Below are positions 24,848 through 34,390 of a stretch of DNA of 64,000 nt, in pieces. The stretch's first letter is position 1. Every line of letters starts with the position of its first letter. This DNA comes from CAZWCE01 sp964632505. Its GTDB lineage: Bacteria; Planctomycetota; Planctomycetia; Pirellulales; Thermoguttaceae. The stretch lies in contig CAZWCE010000010.1 in NCBI GenBank assembly GCA_964632505.1, positions 99,883-163,882 on the forward strand, read 5' to 3'. The position numbers and the translations under genes are program-made. The notes under the pieces are model-generated. The model had not been told where the DNA came from, made no database searches, and worked only from the letters and a program-made list of their open reading frames with translations.

Positions 24848-25975
24848 CTAGCGAGGTTTTTTGCGACTCAGCTTCGTGGTGGTGGATCTCCGATTTCCCT
24901 CTCCGGACTTGCCGGAAGATTTCTTTGTTTTCTTCTTGGTGGTTTTCTTTCGGGGGGAAGCTTTCTTGGTCGATTTCGTGACTTTTTTCTTCTCCGTCGA
25001 AGGGGATTTCGATTTCTTGGTGCCGGAAGTTTTTTTCTTTTTCTTGGTTTTTTTCCTGGCAGGCGACGTGTCTTCCACCGTCTCCTCGGCGTGTTTGGTC
25101 GACTTCTTCTTCGCCGTGGATTTGGCCGGCGGCTTCTCCTCTTTTTCCTTCGGTTCGGGCGTTTTGCTCTTCTTGCGGCGTCCCGATTCCTCGGCGGATC
25201 GAGCCTCGGAAGGCGGCTTCGTTTTCTTCTCCGGTCGAGCCGTTTTCCGCGGCTCGGCTTCTTCGGATGATTCCTCCTCGCGGGCCTTCTCCGTACACCG
25301 ATCCTTCCAGCGCTGCTCGGCCTTCGGATCGATCGACGTGAGAAGGGAAACCAGCTTCTTCTCGTTCGGATCGGCTTCGAGTTCGGTGGCGAACTGGTGC
25401 AGGTGGCGGGAAAACTCTTGCCCCTTGCTCTTGGGAATCGCTCGCTCGAGACCGGTGACCACCTCTTCGCCGGTCTTCTTTTTCGTAGACAAACCGAGAA
25501 GCTGAAAAACGCGCATCGCGGCATCATCGAGTGGAATGGAATGCCCGGAAAGAACATGCTGCGTTACGTAGGAACACATGAACGGGGTCACGCCGTCGTA
25601 CCGGCAAAGCTCTTCGACCGCCTGTCCGAGATTCTTCTTCCGGATCTCCTCCAAATCGAACACATAGAGTTTCTCGAAGACCGCGTGGAGCGTTTTGCGG
25701 ATCCTTTCCGCGGCGGCGGAGGGATCGGGCAAGGTCGAGAGGACTTCACAAAGCTCTTCGACGGACGTCACCCGAACCTCGTTCCAGTCGAAATAATTGT
25801 GTTCCAGCGAGGCGAAGGCCTCTTCGGCCTTGTCCATCGGCGCGTTCTCCAAACATGCGGCATAGAGCAAGGTCTGCATGACCGGATATTCCGATTCCTT
25901 CGGCAAATCACGGTACTTCTTTCTCAGTGCGGATTGCAGTGCCTTGATCTTGCTGGAACGACTTTGTGTGGCCAT
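24848..25975 (-). CDS. Endonuclease III-fold (HhH-GPD-like) protein with a lysine-rich histone H1-like tail
   Basis: A 375-residue protein in two parts. Residues 20-165 have the helix pattern of HhH-GPD DNA glycosylases, with YPVMQTLLYAACLE, FDWNEVRVTSVEEL, YDGVTPFMCSYVTQHV and HSIPLDDAAMRVFQLLGL. At the hairpin, where endonuclease III has LPGVGRKTA with the catalytic lysine, this protein has YDGVTPFMC, so that lysine is gone; the Asp side (IPLDD) remains and there are no iron-sulfur cysteines. From about 230 to the end the sequence is almost only Lys, Ser, Thr, Pro, Glu and Arg, like histone H1. A catalytically dead DNA-binding protein of the nucleoid is a reasonable guess. Start 25975 is taken at MATQSRSS; upstream frame is low quality. 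Confidence 0.7.
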   Translation of the reverse strand: MATQSRSSKIKALQSALRKKYRDLPKESEYPVMQTLLYAACLENAPMDKAEEAFASLEHNYFDWNEVRVTSVEELCEVLSTLPDPSAAAERIRKTLHAVFEKLYVFDLEEIRKKNLGQAVEELCRYDGVTPFMCSYVTQHVLSGHSIPLDDAAMRVFQLLGLSTKKKTGEEVVTGLERAIPKSKGQEFSRHLHQFATELEADPNEKKLVSLLTSIDPKAEQRWKDRCTEKAREEESSEEAEPRKTARPEKKTKPPSEARSAEESGRRKKSKTPEPKEKEEKPPAKSTAKKKSTKHAEETVEDTSPARKKTKKKKKTSGTKKSKSPSTEKKKVTKSTKKASPRKKTTKKKTKKSSGKSGEGNRRSTTTKLSRKKPR

Positions 25976-26123
25976 CTTTTTTTCGTCTCTTCTATCGTGG
26001 ATTTTCGGAAAAGAAGGTCTCTGCGATCGATCCGGAGTGAGAAGCCCCCCCCGGAAATCCGTACTCCCGGGGACGCTCGTTTCGCCCTGAAGCGGTCCAA
26101 TTTTCAAAGGCCGTCGGGCGCCG

Positions 26124-26552
26124 TCAGTCCTCTTTCGAAAAACGTTCGGTCTCCTCCGAGGCCGCTTCGTTCTCCATCGTTTCGGGCGTCTCGGGCGACG
26201 GTTCGTCATGGGGGAGCACTTCGTTGAGAATCCGCGAAACTTCGAAGGCGTTTTTGATTCCCTTATCGATTTGGAATTGCAAACGGGGCGTGTACCGCAT
26301 GTCGATCCGCTCGGCGCACTTCGCCTGGAGAAACCCGGCCGCGCTCTGCAATCCCTGGAGACTCAACTCCTGCTGATGCTCGTCGCCCATCACGGAAACG
26401 TAGACTTTCGCTTCCCGCAAATCTCCCGTCACTTCGACGCGCGTCAGGGTGACGTCCTTGACCCGGGGATCCTTCAACTCCGAAAGAATCGACATTCCCA
26501 CCACTTGGCGAATCGCCTGGGCCACTTTCCTGGCTCGTCGCGATGTGCTCAT
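26124..26552 (-). CDS. rbfA: Ribosome-binding factor A
   Basis: A 142-residue RbfA: MSTSRRARKVAQAIRQVVG, ILSELKDPRVKDVTLTRVEV, the AKVYVSVMG strand, and a KH-like core ending in RYTPRLQFQIDKGI. It assists late 30S maturation and 16S 5'-end processing. A 25-residue acidic tail follows. It lies 185 bp downstream of infB on the same strand, the usual nusA-infB-rbfA order. Confidence 0.93.
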   Translation of the reverse strand: MSTSRRARKVAQAIRQVVGMSILSELKDPRVKDVTLTRVEVTGDLREAKVYVSVMGDEHQQELSLQGLQSAAGFLQAKCAERIDMRYTPRLQFQIDKGIKNAFEVSRILNEVLPHDEPSPETPETMENEAASEETERFSKED

Positions 26553-26737
26553 ATTTATGATTTTCCCTGGAGAAAAAGAGATAGAAACGATCTTCCGAGG
26601 AAGATCGTCAGGGGATCGAGCGAGGAGGTTCCGGCTTGGAAACCATGCCTTCTGCGACAAGAGACCGGGCGGCGGTCCGAAAGATACGGATCGACCGCCA
26701 CCCGTCGGCGTCCCCGACTCGATGCGATGCGTTTCGC

Positions 26738-29635
26738 CTACAGACTCCGTGCGATCTCCTCGATCTTGTACGACTCCAGAACATCTCCCTCCTTGATATC
26801 GTTGTACCCTTTCAACTTCATACCGCATTCGTATCCTTCGCGGACTTCTCGGGCATCGTCCTTTTCCCGCTTGAGCGTATCAAGAGGATAATCCCCGATG
26901 ATGCGGCTGTCGCGGATCACCCGAACGCGGCTGTCGCGCTCGATGTGTCCGGCCAATACCCGGCAACCGGCCACGGTCCCGACCCGACTGATGGAGAAGG
27001 TTTTCTGCACCAGCGCCCGGCCGAGTTCCTTTTCCCGCTGCTCCGGCTTGAGCATCCCTTCCATGGCGGCCTTCAGCTCGTCGGTCAGTTTGTAGATGAT
27101 GTCGTACCGCCGGATTTGCACGCCTTTCTTTTCGGCGAGCGTTCGGGCCCCTTCTTCGGGGACGACGCTGAACCCGACGATGATTGCATCGGAGGCGTCG
27201 GCCAGATGGACATCGGCCTCGGTGATGCCGCCGACGGTCGCTTGGAGAATCTTGATCTTCACCTCCGGGTGATCAAGCTTCCCCAACTCCTTGCGAATCG
27301 CTTCGATCGACCCGCGGACATCGGCGCGAATGATGACGTTGAGGGTTTGGGGTTCCCCGCCCTGGCCGAGTCGTTGGTACAGACTTTCGAGGGTCACATG
27401 GGGTGCCGCGGCGCTCACATCGCGCTGCCTTGCCTCCTCGGCCCGTTCTTCGGCGATTTGCCGGGCCTTGGAGAGGTCGTCGAGCACCAGGAACTGCTCT
27501 CCCGCCTCGGGGGCTTCGTTCAGACCGATCAGATTCACCGGCGTCGACGGAGGCGCCTCATCGACCCGTTGATCGGGATTGAGGGTGTCGTACATCACGC
27601 GGACGCGGCCGTATGCCTGACCGCAGAGAATCACATCTCCCGTCCGGAGGGTCCCGTGGCGGACGATCGCCTTGCAGACGACTCCTTGGCCGGTCTGCAC
27701 TTCCGATTCCAGAGCCAGGCCCATGGCGGGGCGATCGGGATTGGAACGCAACTCGTGCAACTCGGCGACCGTCAGGAGCGTTTCCATCAACTCTTCCATG
27801 CCTTCGCCGGAAACGGCGCTGGTGCGCACGATTTCGACATCGCCTCCCCATTCGCTCGACAATATCTCGTTGGCGGCGAGTTCCTGGAGCGTCTTGTCGG
27901 GATTCGCTCCCGGCAGATCGATCTTGTTCATCGCCACGACGATCGGCACTTCGGCCGCTTTGGCGTGACTGATCGCCTCTTCGGTCTGCGGCATGACGCC
28001 GTCGTCGGCCGCGACGACCAAGACCGCCAGATCGGTGCAATTGGCACCGCGGGCCCGCATTTCGGTGAATGCCTCATGACCGGGGGTATCGACGAACGTG
28101 ACGTCGCCGCTCTCGCCCGAGACCCGATAGGCCCGAATATGCTGAGTGATCCCGCCTTTCTCACCGGAGACGACGTCCTGACCGATGATGCGATCCAGAA
28201 GCGAGGTTTTCCCGTGATCGACGTGTCCGAGGAAGGTGACGATCGGCGGACGGGGTTTGAGGTCCTCGGGGGCGTCTTCCAGCTCCTCGATCGAGGTCAC
28301 GACGCGCTGTTCGAGGGACTGCTCCGGCCGGACTTCCGCCTTCAGGTCCAATTCCGAGGCGAGCAGCTCGGCGGCTTCGTAGTCAAGCGAAGCGTTGATG
28401 TTCAAGACCAACCCCATCTCGAGGAGCTTCTTCTGGACATTGGCGACGGAAACGCCCGTCATTTCCGCGAACTGCTTGACCGTGCAAGGTAACTGGATCA
28501 CGATATTGCTTTTCCGGGGGGCGGCACTGTTGGTCGTGCCGGTACGGCGCAATCGCCGCAACTGGCGCGGGGGACCCGAAAAATCCTCGGTTCCCGATTC
28601 CTGGCGGAAACGGCGACCTCCGGAGTGTTTCTTCCTGCCCCGGCCAACGAGCTGATTTTCATCCCGAGGCATCTTGCCCTTGCGGGACCGCTTCTTGGTC
28701 GCCTTCTCCTTTTCCTCAAGGAGATCGGACGGCTGCATCGGCTTGCCGCCACGACCACGACCGGGTTTGGTGACCTCCCCACCTTCCTTTTTCTTCTTTT
28801 GTTTTTGTTCGTGTTGGCGGATGTGCTCGTCGAGGGGCCGGGCCGCTCCCTTGGCCGCTGCGCGAATGGCATCCAATGGTAGTTTAATATCCGGTTTCTG
28901 CGGCGCCGGCTCTTTTTTCGCTTTTTCCTTTTTGGTGGGCTTGGCCGACGGCATCGGCGCGAGACGGACCGACGGGCCCTGCTTGCCACCCCCCGATGGG
29001 CGACTCTCTTCCCGCTCCTCCTCACGCGGCGGCGACTTCCGACCGCGAAGTACCGGCACTTTCTCTTGCTGGCCTTTCTTGCCGACGTAGTCGTCCCGCT
29101 GGATCGAACCGGTCGGCGCCGTCGGAGTGACCTCGATCTTCGGTTTCCCCGGCGGTTTGCTCTTCGCCTGCTTCTCGGGAGCGCCCTCCGTCTCCGTCTT
29201 CTTCGCGGCGGGCGCTTCGGCGGGCTCTTTTTTCTCCGGCGGCTTTTCCTCTCCCTCGGTCGGGGTCACCGTCGGCTTGATCGGCGGCGTTTCCTCTTTC
29301 GAAGGCGTTTCGGGAACTTCTTCTTTCTTGGGCGGCTTCTTTTCGACCGGTCGCTTCTTCGGCGTCGACGGCTTGAGAACGGGAACGCGACCACTGGGAG
29401 TCGAAGCGGACGGACGACGGACCGGCGCTGCGTTCGGGTCCACTTCGGGGGCCGTTTTCGGAGAAGGTTTCGGCTTCGATTCGCGCAACAATTGGGTCAC
29501 TTGCTCGACCTCATCGTCGGAGAGGCTGGCCAGCGCCGAGCCCTTCCCCTTCAGTCCCGCCTTTTTGCAGGCTTGAACGAGGACCTTGCTTTCAACCTTC
29601 AATTGCTTCGCTAAGGCGTAAATACGAATGGACAA
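26738..29635 (-). CDS. infB: Translation initiation factor IF-2
   Basis: A 965-residue IF-2. An N-terminal IF2_N module (1-50) precedes a roughly 320-residue Pro/Lys/Glu-rich linker, a second IF2_N module (VIQLPCTVKQFAEMTGVSV), then the GTPase with G1 GHVDHGKTSLLD, G2 GGITQHI, G3 DTPGHEAF, G4 NKIDLPG and G5 SAVSGEGM, and the domains that bind fMet-tRNA. It positions initiator tRNA on the 30S subunit. The start codon is TTG at 29635, right where the family begins (MSIRIYALAKQL); the Shine-Dalgarno is weak. nusA is 375 bp upstream and rbfA downstream. Confidence 0.96.
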   Translation of the reverse strand: MSIRIYALAKQLKVESKVLVQACKKAGLKGKGSALASLSDDEVEQVTQLLRESKPKPSPKTAPEVDPNAAPVRRPSASTPSGRVPVLKPSTPKKRPVEKKPPKKEEVPETPSKEETPPIKPTVTPTEGEEKPPEKKEPAEAPAAKKTETEGAPEKQAKSKPPGKPKIEVTPTAPTGSIQRDDYVGKKGQQEKVPVLRGRKSPPREEEREESRPSGGGKQGPSVRLAPMPSAKPTKKEKAKKEPAPQKPDIKLPLDAIRAAAKGAARPLDEHIRQHEQKQKKKKEGGEVTKPGRGRGGKPMQPSDLLEEKEKATKKRSRKGKMPRDENQLVGRGRKKHSGGRRFRQESGTEDFSGPPRQLRRLRRTGTTNSAAPRKSNIVIQLPCTVKQFAEMTGVSVANVQKKLLEMGLVLNINASLDYEAAELLASELDLKAEVRPEQSLEQRVVTSIEELEDAPEDLKPRPPIVTFLGHVDHGKTSLLDRIIGQDVVSGEKGGITQHIRAYRVSGESGDVTFVDTPGHEAFTEMRARGANCTDLAVLVVAADDGVMPQTEEAISHAKAAEVPIVVAMNKIDLPGANPDKTLQELAANEILSSEWGGDVEIVRTSAVSGEGMEELMETLLTVAELHELRSNPDRPAMGLALESEVQTGQGVVCKAIVRHGTLRTGDVILCGQAYGRVRVMYDTLNPDQRVDEAPPSTPVNLIGLNEAPEAGEQFLVLDDLSKARQIAEERAEEARQRDVSAAAPHVTLESLYQRLGQGGEPQTLNVIIRADVRGSIEAIRKELGKLDHPEVKIKILQATVGGITEADVHLADASDAIIVGFSVVPEEGARTLAEKKGVQIRRYDIIYKLTDELKAAMEGMLKPEQREKELGRALVQKTFSISRVGTVAGCRVLAGHIERDSRVRVIRDSRIIGDYPLDTLKREKDDAREVREGYECGMKLKGYNDIKEGDVLESYKIEEIARSL

Positions 29636-30010
29636 TTCTATTACTCTCTCTTTCGGAATTCGAATTTCGGACCTCAGGCGTCGCCCAACAGCCTATGGCA
29701 AAAGGAGCTGTAGGAGATGCAGATCATGCTGTGCAATCCCAACGGCTCGACAAAAGCTGCTCTCAGAGGGCACACGACCGATGGCTTCCCGCATGGCCGG
29801 GTTCGAAAAAGGCCACGAGGGTCTTTTTCAACGGAACGCCAAGCGACCGTCACGGAAAAAACCGCCCGAATCCGACTCCCTCTCTCCTTCATCCTCGCAT
29901 GGCATTCTCCTCCGGCTCTTCGGGAGACCCTCCCTTTGGCCGGGAGCTTTGATCCTTTCGACAAGCTGCCACATCCAGCGGACGGTTTCGGCGGCCTCGG
30001 CAGGAAATGG
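29636..30010. other. Intergenic, 375 bp, between infB and nusA
   Basis: In many bacteria this interval holds ylxR and an L7Ae-like gene. I looked for both (a GR/CxxC-type YlxR, an L7Ae helix pattern) and found neither. The open minus-strand frame 29674-30150 overlaps the nusA end and is basic low-complexity shadow. Confidence 0.5.
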
Positions 30011-31534
30011 TCATGATTTCGGCACTTCTTCCTCCGACGATTCGCCGGGGGGGTCCTCTTCGCCGGACGCTCCCCGGCCCACTTCTTCTTCGATTTCGGA
30101 AGGTGTCTCTTCAGGAGGTTCTTCCGTCGACGCGGCTTCAGACAACGCATCCGCCGACGTTTCCGCGGCTTCGGACGTTTCCTCTTCCGGCGTTTCGTTC
30201 TCTGTTTCGTCCGTCCCGGGGTCGGCCTCGCCTTCCGTTTCGGTGGAGCCCCCCGTGGTCATCTCTCCTTCGGTATCCAATTCGGCGGATCCTTCCGCCA
30301 GCGGTTCCGGCGCGGGAGCGGGCACCTCCGGATCGGTCGCCTCGGCGGCCGACACCGCGGCTGCTTTGGCTTCTTCTTCGGCGATCTCTTCCTCTTCGGC
30401 CCGTCGCTCCGCTTCCTCGACGATCTTGTCCACCTGCGCTTCGGTCAACCCGCCCATCTCCATCAAATCGTCCGGCTCGATGATCGAGAGGTCGTCGTAG
30501 GTGAGGAATCCCTCGCCAACCAATCGATCGGCCAATTCCTCGTCGACCCCTTCGATGTCGCTGAAGCCCACCAGCGCCTTTTCCAACATCGACTCGAGGT
30601 CGTCTCGGCTCATGATCTCAATGTCCCAGCCGCAGAGTTTGCTCGCCAAGCGAACGTTCTGGCCTTTTCGACCGATCGCCAGCGAACGTTGATCCTGCTG
30701 CACCAGGACGATCGCACGACCGAGCATGCCGCAGAGGATCACTTCCTCCACCTCGGCGGGCTTCAACGCATTGGGAATGAAGACCAGCAAGTCCTCGTCC
30801 CAAGGGACCACGTCGATCCGCTCATCGCCCAGTTCGGTGCCGATCGGTTTGACGCGACTCCCGCGAACCCCTACGCAGGCGCCCACGCAATCGATACGTT
30901 GATCGCTGCTGTAAACGGCGATCTTCGTGCGGTAACCGGCTTCCCGGGCGATCGCTTTGATTTCGATCACTCCGTCGACGATTTCCGGAATCTCCTGCTC
31001 GAAAAGTCGCTGGACGAGCGCGGGTCGAATGCGGCTCAAAAAGACCTTCACCCGATTCCCCGATTTTTTCACATCGATGATCGTCGCCCGGATTCGGTCG
31101 TTGATGCGGAGATTTTCTCCCGGCAGTTTTTCGCCGCGAGGCAGCAGGGCCTCGACGTTCGAGAGGGCTACGGTAAGGGTTCCGCCCTCATTGCGCTGGA
31201 CGACACCGCTGACGATCTGATCGATTTGGGTGATGTATTCGTCGTAAAGCGTGTCTCGTTCCGCTTCCCGAATCTTCTGGATCATGACTTGCTTGGCCGT
31301 TTGGGCGCCGATCCGCTCGGCCATCTCGGCCGGATCCATGGGAATGCCGTTGTGGGAACCGGTGATCTCGCCGCTTTCCCGATCGATCGTGATGTCAATG
31401 TCCGCTTCATCGCCATAGTGCTTGCGCGCCGCAGTGACCAGGGCCGACTCGACTCCCGAGAAGACGATTTCCTTTTCGATCTTTTTGTCGCGATGGATCG
31501 CGTCAACGATCCGCAGCACTTCGCTGGGATTCAT
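30011..31534 (-). CDS. nusA: Transcription termination/antitermination protein NusA with an acidic tail
   Basis: A 507-residue NusA. The N-terminal RNA-polymerase-binding domain (MNPSEVLRIVDAIHRDKKI...) is followed by S1 (about 130-200, DQIVSGVVQRNEGGTLTV), and KH1 and KH2 (RDQRIDCVGACVGVRGSRVK; DQRSLAIGRKGQNVRLASKL). One helix-hairpin repeat then follows (LVGFSDIEGVDEELADRLVG). The last 120 residues are a nearly pure Glu/Ser/Thr/Pro tail. NusA binds elongating RNA polymerase and modulates pausing and termination. rimP, normally just upstream, is absent: the next 529 bp upstream hold no gene. Confidence 0.96.
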   Translation of the reverse strand: MNPSEVLRIVDAIHRDKKIEKEIVFSGVESALVTAARKHYGDEADIDITIDRESGEITGSHNGIPMDPAEMAERIGAQTAKQVMIQKIREAERDTLYDEYITQIDQIVSGVVQRNEGGTLTVALSNVEALLPRGEKLPGENLRINDRIRATIIDVKKSGNRVKVFLSRIRPALVQRLFEQEIPEIVDGVIEIKAIAREAGYRTKIAVYSSDQRIDCVGACVGVRGSRVKPIGTELGDERIDVVPWDEDLLVFIPNALKPAEVEEVILCGMLGRAIVLVQQDQRSLAIGRKGQNVRLASKLCGWDIEIMSRDDLESMLEKALVGFSDIEGVDEELADRLVGEGFLTYDDLSIIEPDDLMEMGGLTEAQVDKIVEEAERRAEEEEIAEEEAKAAAVSAAEATDPEVPAPAPEPLAEGSAELDTEGEMTTGGSTETEGEADPGTDETENETPEEETSEAAETSADALSEAASTEEPPEETPSEIEEEVGRGASGEEDPPGESSEEEVPKS

Positions 31535-32063
31535 GGAGCTCTCTTTCTTTCAAGCGGTTTGACGGCAGCAAGGTCGGAAAAACGGCCCGCCGGGAAAGTG
31601 GGAAATCTCCAAAAAATGCCTTGTATTCGCGCATTTCCCGGAGGTGTTTTTCCTGGAGGTTTCGGGCCGACGATTCAACCCTCCCCGAGGCGAAAAGGCC
31701 GAATCGGCATGCCCCACGAACCGTGCAGGGCACCAAGCGCGCAAAACACCCCTTTCGAACCTCCCCTCACTTTTCTCCCAGGAAGTGTTCCCCGGAAAAA
31801 AACAGGAAAAACGTGGTTCGATTGAGGTGACACGTCTCTTCCCTTACTTGCCTTTTTCCGATTCCGCTCCGCAAATAAGAACCAAAACGGAAAAAGCAAG
31901 TACCGTAAAGATCACAACATACCGTTCGTCGACAAAATCGTCAAGGGTCTGAGGAAGCGATAACGCTTTTCCTGGAAAGATTCTCCGTCCATGCGCTCTC
32001 CGTGGAAGGAAACGATTCCTCGAAGGAACGATACCGAGAACCGCGGCGCCCCCGATGTTTTCC
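31535..32063. other. Intergenic, 529 bp, between nusA and hisH
   Basis: No gene supported; rimP was looked for and not found. A short palindrome (TTTCCT-C-AGGAAA, 32059-32071) straddles the hisH stop. The small frames here have no recognisable features. Confidence 0.45.
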
Positions 32064-32672
32064 TCAGGAAAGGCTTCCAAAATTCCTCAGGATCTTCAAT
32101 CCTTCCGATTGACTCTTCTCCGGATGGAATTGCGTGGCGAACAAATGACCCCGGCGTATCGATGAACAGAAGTCGAGATGGTAATCGGTCGTCGTGGCGA
32201 TGCACGCCTCCTCTTCAGGAACCACATAGAACGAATGAACGAAATAGCAATAGGTCCCTTCGGCGATCCCCTCGTACAGAGGCGATTCCCCTTGGAGATG
32301 GAGTTGATTCCATCCCATGTGCGGGATTGAATACTCCGAGGGAAGCTCGAATCGGACCACCTCGCCCTTGAGCACTCCCAGCCCATCATGCACGCCGTGT
32401 TCGTAACTTCGCTCGAACAACAGTTGCAAACCGAGGCAGATCCCCAGAAACGGCTTCTCGGCCTCGATCGCTTCGTGAATCGCGGGAATCAGGTGGAATC
32501 GCTTCAGCTCGGTCATCGCGTCCTCAAACGCGCCGACGCCGGGCAACACCACCTTCTCGGCCCGGGAAACCTCGAGCGGATCCGAGGTGATCTGCGCCTC
32601 GAACCCCACCTTCTCGAAGCCTTTTTGCACGCTTCGGAGGTTGCCCATCCCATAATCAATGATCGCAATCAT
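32064..32672 (-). CDS. hisH: Imidazole glycerol phosphate synthase glutaminase subunit HisH
   Basis: A 202-residue class I glutamine amidotransferase. It begins MIAIIDYGMGNLRSV, has the nucleophile Cys79 in GICLGLQLL, and has the His-Glu pair in QFHPEKSQ. It supplies ammonia to HisF for imidazole ring closure in histidine synthesis. HisF is not in this window. Start 32672 is the family start; an in-frame ATG 14 codons upstream lacks support. It lies downstream of the OmpA-type lipoprotein gene (215 bp) on the strand of hisDCB. Confidence 0.94.
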   Translation of the reverse strand: MIAIIDYGMGNLRSVQKGFEKVGFEAQITSDPLEVSRAEKVVLPGVGAFEDAMTELKRFHLIPAIHEAIEAEKPFLGICLGLQLLFERSYEHGVHDGLGVLKGEVVRFELPSEYSIPHMGWNQLHLQGESPLYEGIAEGTYCYFVHSFYVVPEEEACIATTTDYHLDFCSSIRRGHLFATQFHPEKSQSEGLKILRNFGSLS

Positions 32673-32887
32673 CGTCGATTCACTTTCTCCCGGGGAATCA
32701 CTCAAAGAAAACATCCCCGGTCGGCGGGGATGAAAGAAAACAGACGCCTCCTTCGATCCCTTGCAGACACGAGACGCACCAAGGGCGGGAGTCGCCGCCG
32801 GCGAAAGAAGAGGGCTCCATACACGCCATTATTTTCCATCGCCGCCGGTTCGACAAGGGGCGGCCATGGAGAAACGCGGTTCGGCGA

Positions 32888-33745
32888 TCAGGAAACCCCC
32901 GGCTTTTTCGTCGCGTAGATGACCAGCTCCACGCGGCGGTTCCGTTTCCGGCCCGCTTCGGTGACGTTCGGCATCACGACCCGGTTCGCGCCGTGCCCGA
33001 CGAGGAACATCTGCTCGGGATCCATCCCGATCTGGTTCACTAAATATTGATGCACGACCATCGCCTTCTGAACCGATACCTCGTGTTGCTTCGAAGGATT
33101 CTGGTATTGAACCGCCAAATCGTCGGTGTGTCCCTCCACGCCGATGAGCTGATCGGGATAGTTCAGCTTAATCTCGTTCACGGCTCGGGAAAGCACGCTC
33201 CGCCCTTCCGGCTTCAGGAGATAGGTATTCGGCTGAAACAGCTTGTGGTCGGGGATTTCGATTCGGATACAATCCTGATCTCGACGGACATACACATCCT
33301 CGATGTCCAAAACCGGCAATTGCTCCAAATAGCTGTTGTTCGGCGTGATCGAAACGGTGCTCCGCTCTTTCTGAGAAGTCAACAGCGCCTGGGCGGTTTG
33401 CGTCTTCTGGGCCAGTTCGTCCTGAAGTTGCGTCACTTGGCTGGTCATGTCGTTGACTTGTCCCTGAAGCAGATTCGCCTTCTGCTGCGCGGCCAGCATC
33501 TGTTGTTCCGCCTGGGCGAGGAGCATCTGCTGCTCTTCATTGTCCTGGCTCAACTTGGCTGCCCGGGCGACCAGTTCCTGATTCTGCCGCGCCAGGGCCA
33601 GTTGCTGCTGGTGCATCTTTTCCATCTTGCCTTTGACGATCGGCGAATTCATCGCGCAACCCCCAAAGAAGAGGGTCATCAACACCACGGCGACAAGGGA
33701 CCCGTAGGAGAAATGCGGTCTCGATTCGATGTGGCAATTTTGCAT
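32888..33745 (-). CDS. OmpA/Pal-type lipoprotein with coiled coil
   Basis: A 285-residue lipoprotein. A signal sequence ends in a lipobox (LFFGGC). A long Gln-rich coiled coil spans about 45-125. The C-terminal OmpA-like domain carries the peptidoglycan-binding pattern: FQPNTYLLKPEGRSVLSRAV, IGVEGHTDDLAVQY, and VGHGANRVVMPNVTEAGRKRNRRVEL. It should tether the lipid-anchored membrane to peptidoglycan or act like a MotB/Pal stalk. ATG 33745 is chosen because GAGG lies seven bases upstream. It sits between the GNAT-like gene and hisH, which is an unexpected neighbour for cell-envelope structure. Confidence 0.88.
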   Translation of the reverse strand: MQNCHIESRPHFSYGSLVAVVLMTLFFGGCAMNSPIVKGKMEKMHQQQLALARQNQELVARAAKLSQDNEEQQMLLAQAEQQMLAAQQKANLLQGQVNDMTSQVTQLQDELAQKTQTAQALLTSQKERSTVSITPNNSYLEQLPVLDIEDVYVRRDQDCIRIEIPDHKLFQPNTYLLKPEGRSVLSRAVNEIKLNYPDQLIGVEGHTDDLAVQYQNPSKQHEVSVQKAMVVHQYLVNQIGMDPEQMFLVGHGANRVVMPNVTEAGRKRNRRVELVIYATKKPGVS

Positions 33746-33829
33746 TTCTTCACCTCTCTGCAATCATCATCTCGGCACTACACCGGCACGCATGCCGGGA
33801 GGCCTTCGCCAAATGTTGTCGGTCGCTTC

Positions 33830-34390
33830 TCAGCGGGACAAGAGCCTCTCGACCGGCTCTTCCCGCATGATTTCCTGAGAGCGGCTCGCTTCGATCTTCT
33901 TCCTCCACCGGCCCCATCGCGTCTCCTCCTCGGGAGCCGTTTCGCCGAGGCGTTTGATGAAGTGGCGTCGACGTGGATGGATCGCCTGTTTCTCCCAACC
34001 GAACCGGCTGAGGACCCGGTCGCTCATCCGACGGTTCGTCACATGGCAGACGATCGCCTCACACCGACGGATTCGGGCCACCGCATCGAGCGTTGCACTC
34101 GCCCGAAGGATCGTATCGTAGCGGGTGCCCGCGAAGGTCAAAATGTAGGCCGCCGCCAAGTACCCCGGACATCGCCGCGGCGCGTTGTAATAGATCAAAC
34201 AGCGGTTCTCCCAACGTCGACGATGAAATCGGTATTGCTGGTAGACGACCTCGACGATCGAAATCCACTTCGGAAACGGACGAAAATGGATCGCCGCCAG
34301 CTCGCCGGAGGCCGTCTCGATGATGCCGTACCGGTGCCGGCGGAGCACCTCCTCGTCGTCCAGGCTCGCGATCGACTCGAACCATTTCAC
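33830..34390 (-). CDS. GNAT-like protein, uncharacterised
   Basis: A 186-residue basic protein. The pattern RHRYGIIETASGELAAIHFRP, then CEAIVCHVTNRRMSDRVLSR and FGWEKQ, followed by RHFIKRL resembles the end of an N-acetyltransferase fold (acceptor helix, then 'F/WGW' strand), but the acetyl-CoA loop (Q/RxxGxG/A) is not evident. I associate this sequence type with planctomycetes without being able to name it. The start is GTG 34390 with GGGAG seven bases upstream; the longer frame to 34549 is not supported. It lies between hisB and the lipoprotein gene. Confidence 0.55.
   Translation of the reverse strand: MKWFESIASLDDEEVLRRHRYGIIETASGELAAIHFRPFPKWISIVEVVYQQYRFHRRRWENRCLIYYNAPRRCPGYLAAAYILTFAGTRYDTILRASATLDAVARIRRCEAIVCHVTNRRMSDRVLSRFGWEKQAIHPRRRHFIKRLGETAPEEETRWGRWRKKIEASRSQEIMREEPVERLLSR

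Noticed and set aside
29674..30150. Possible ylxR or L7Ae-like gene between infB and nusA
   Set aside because: No YlxR or L7Ae pattern, overlaps the nusA 3' end, and no ribosome site.
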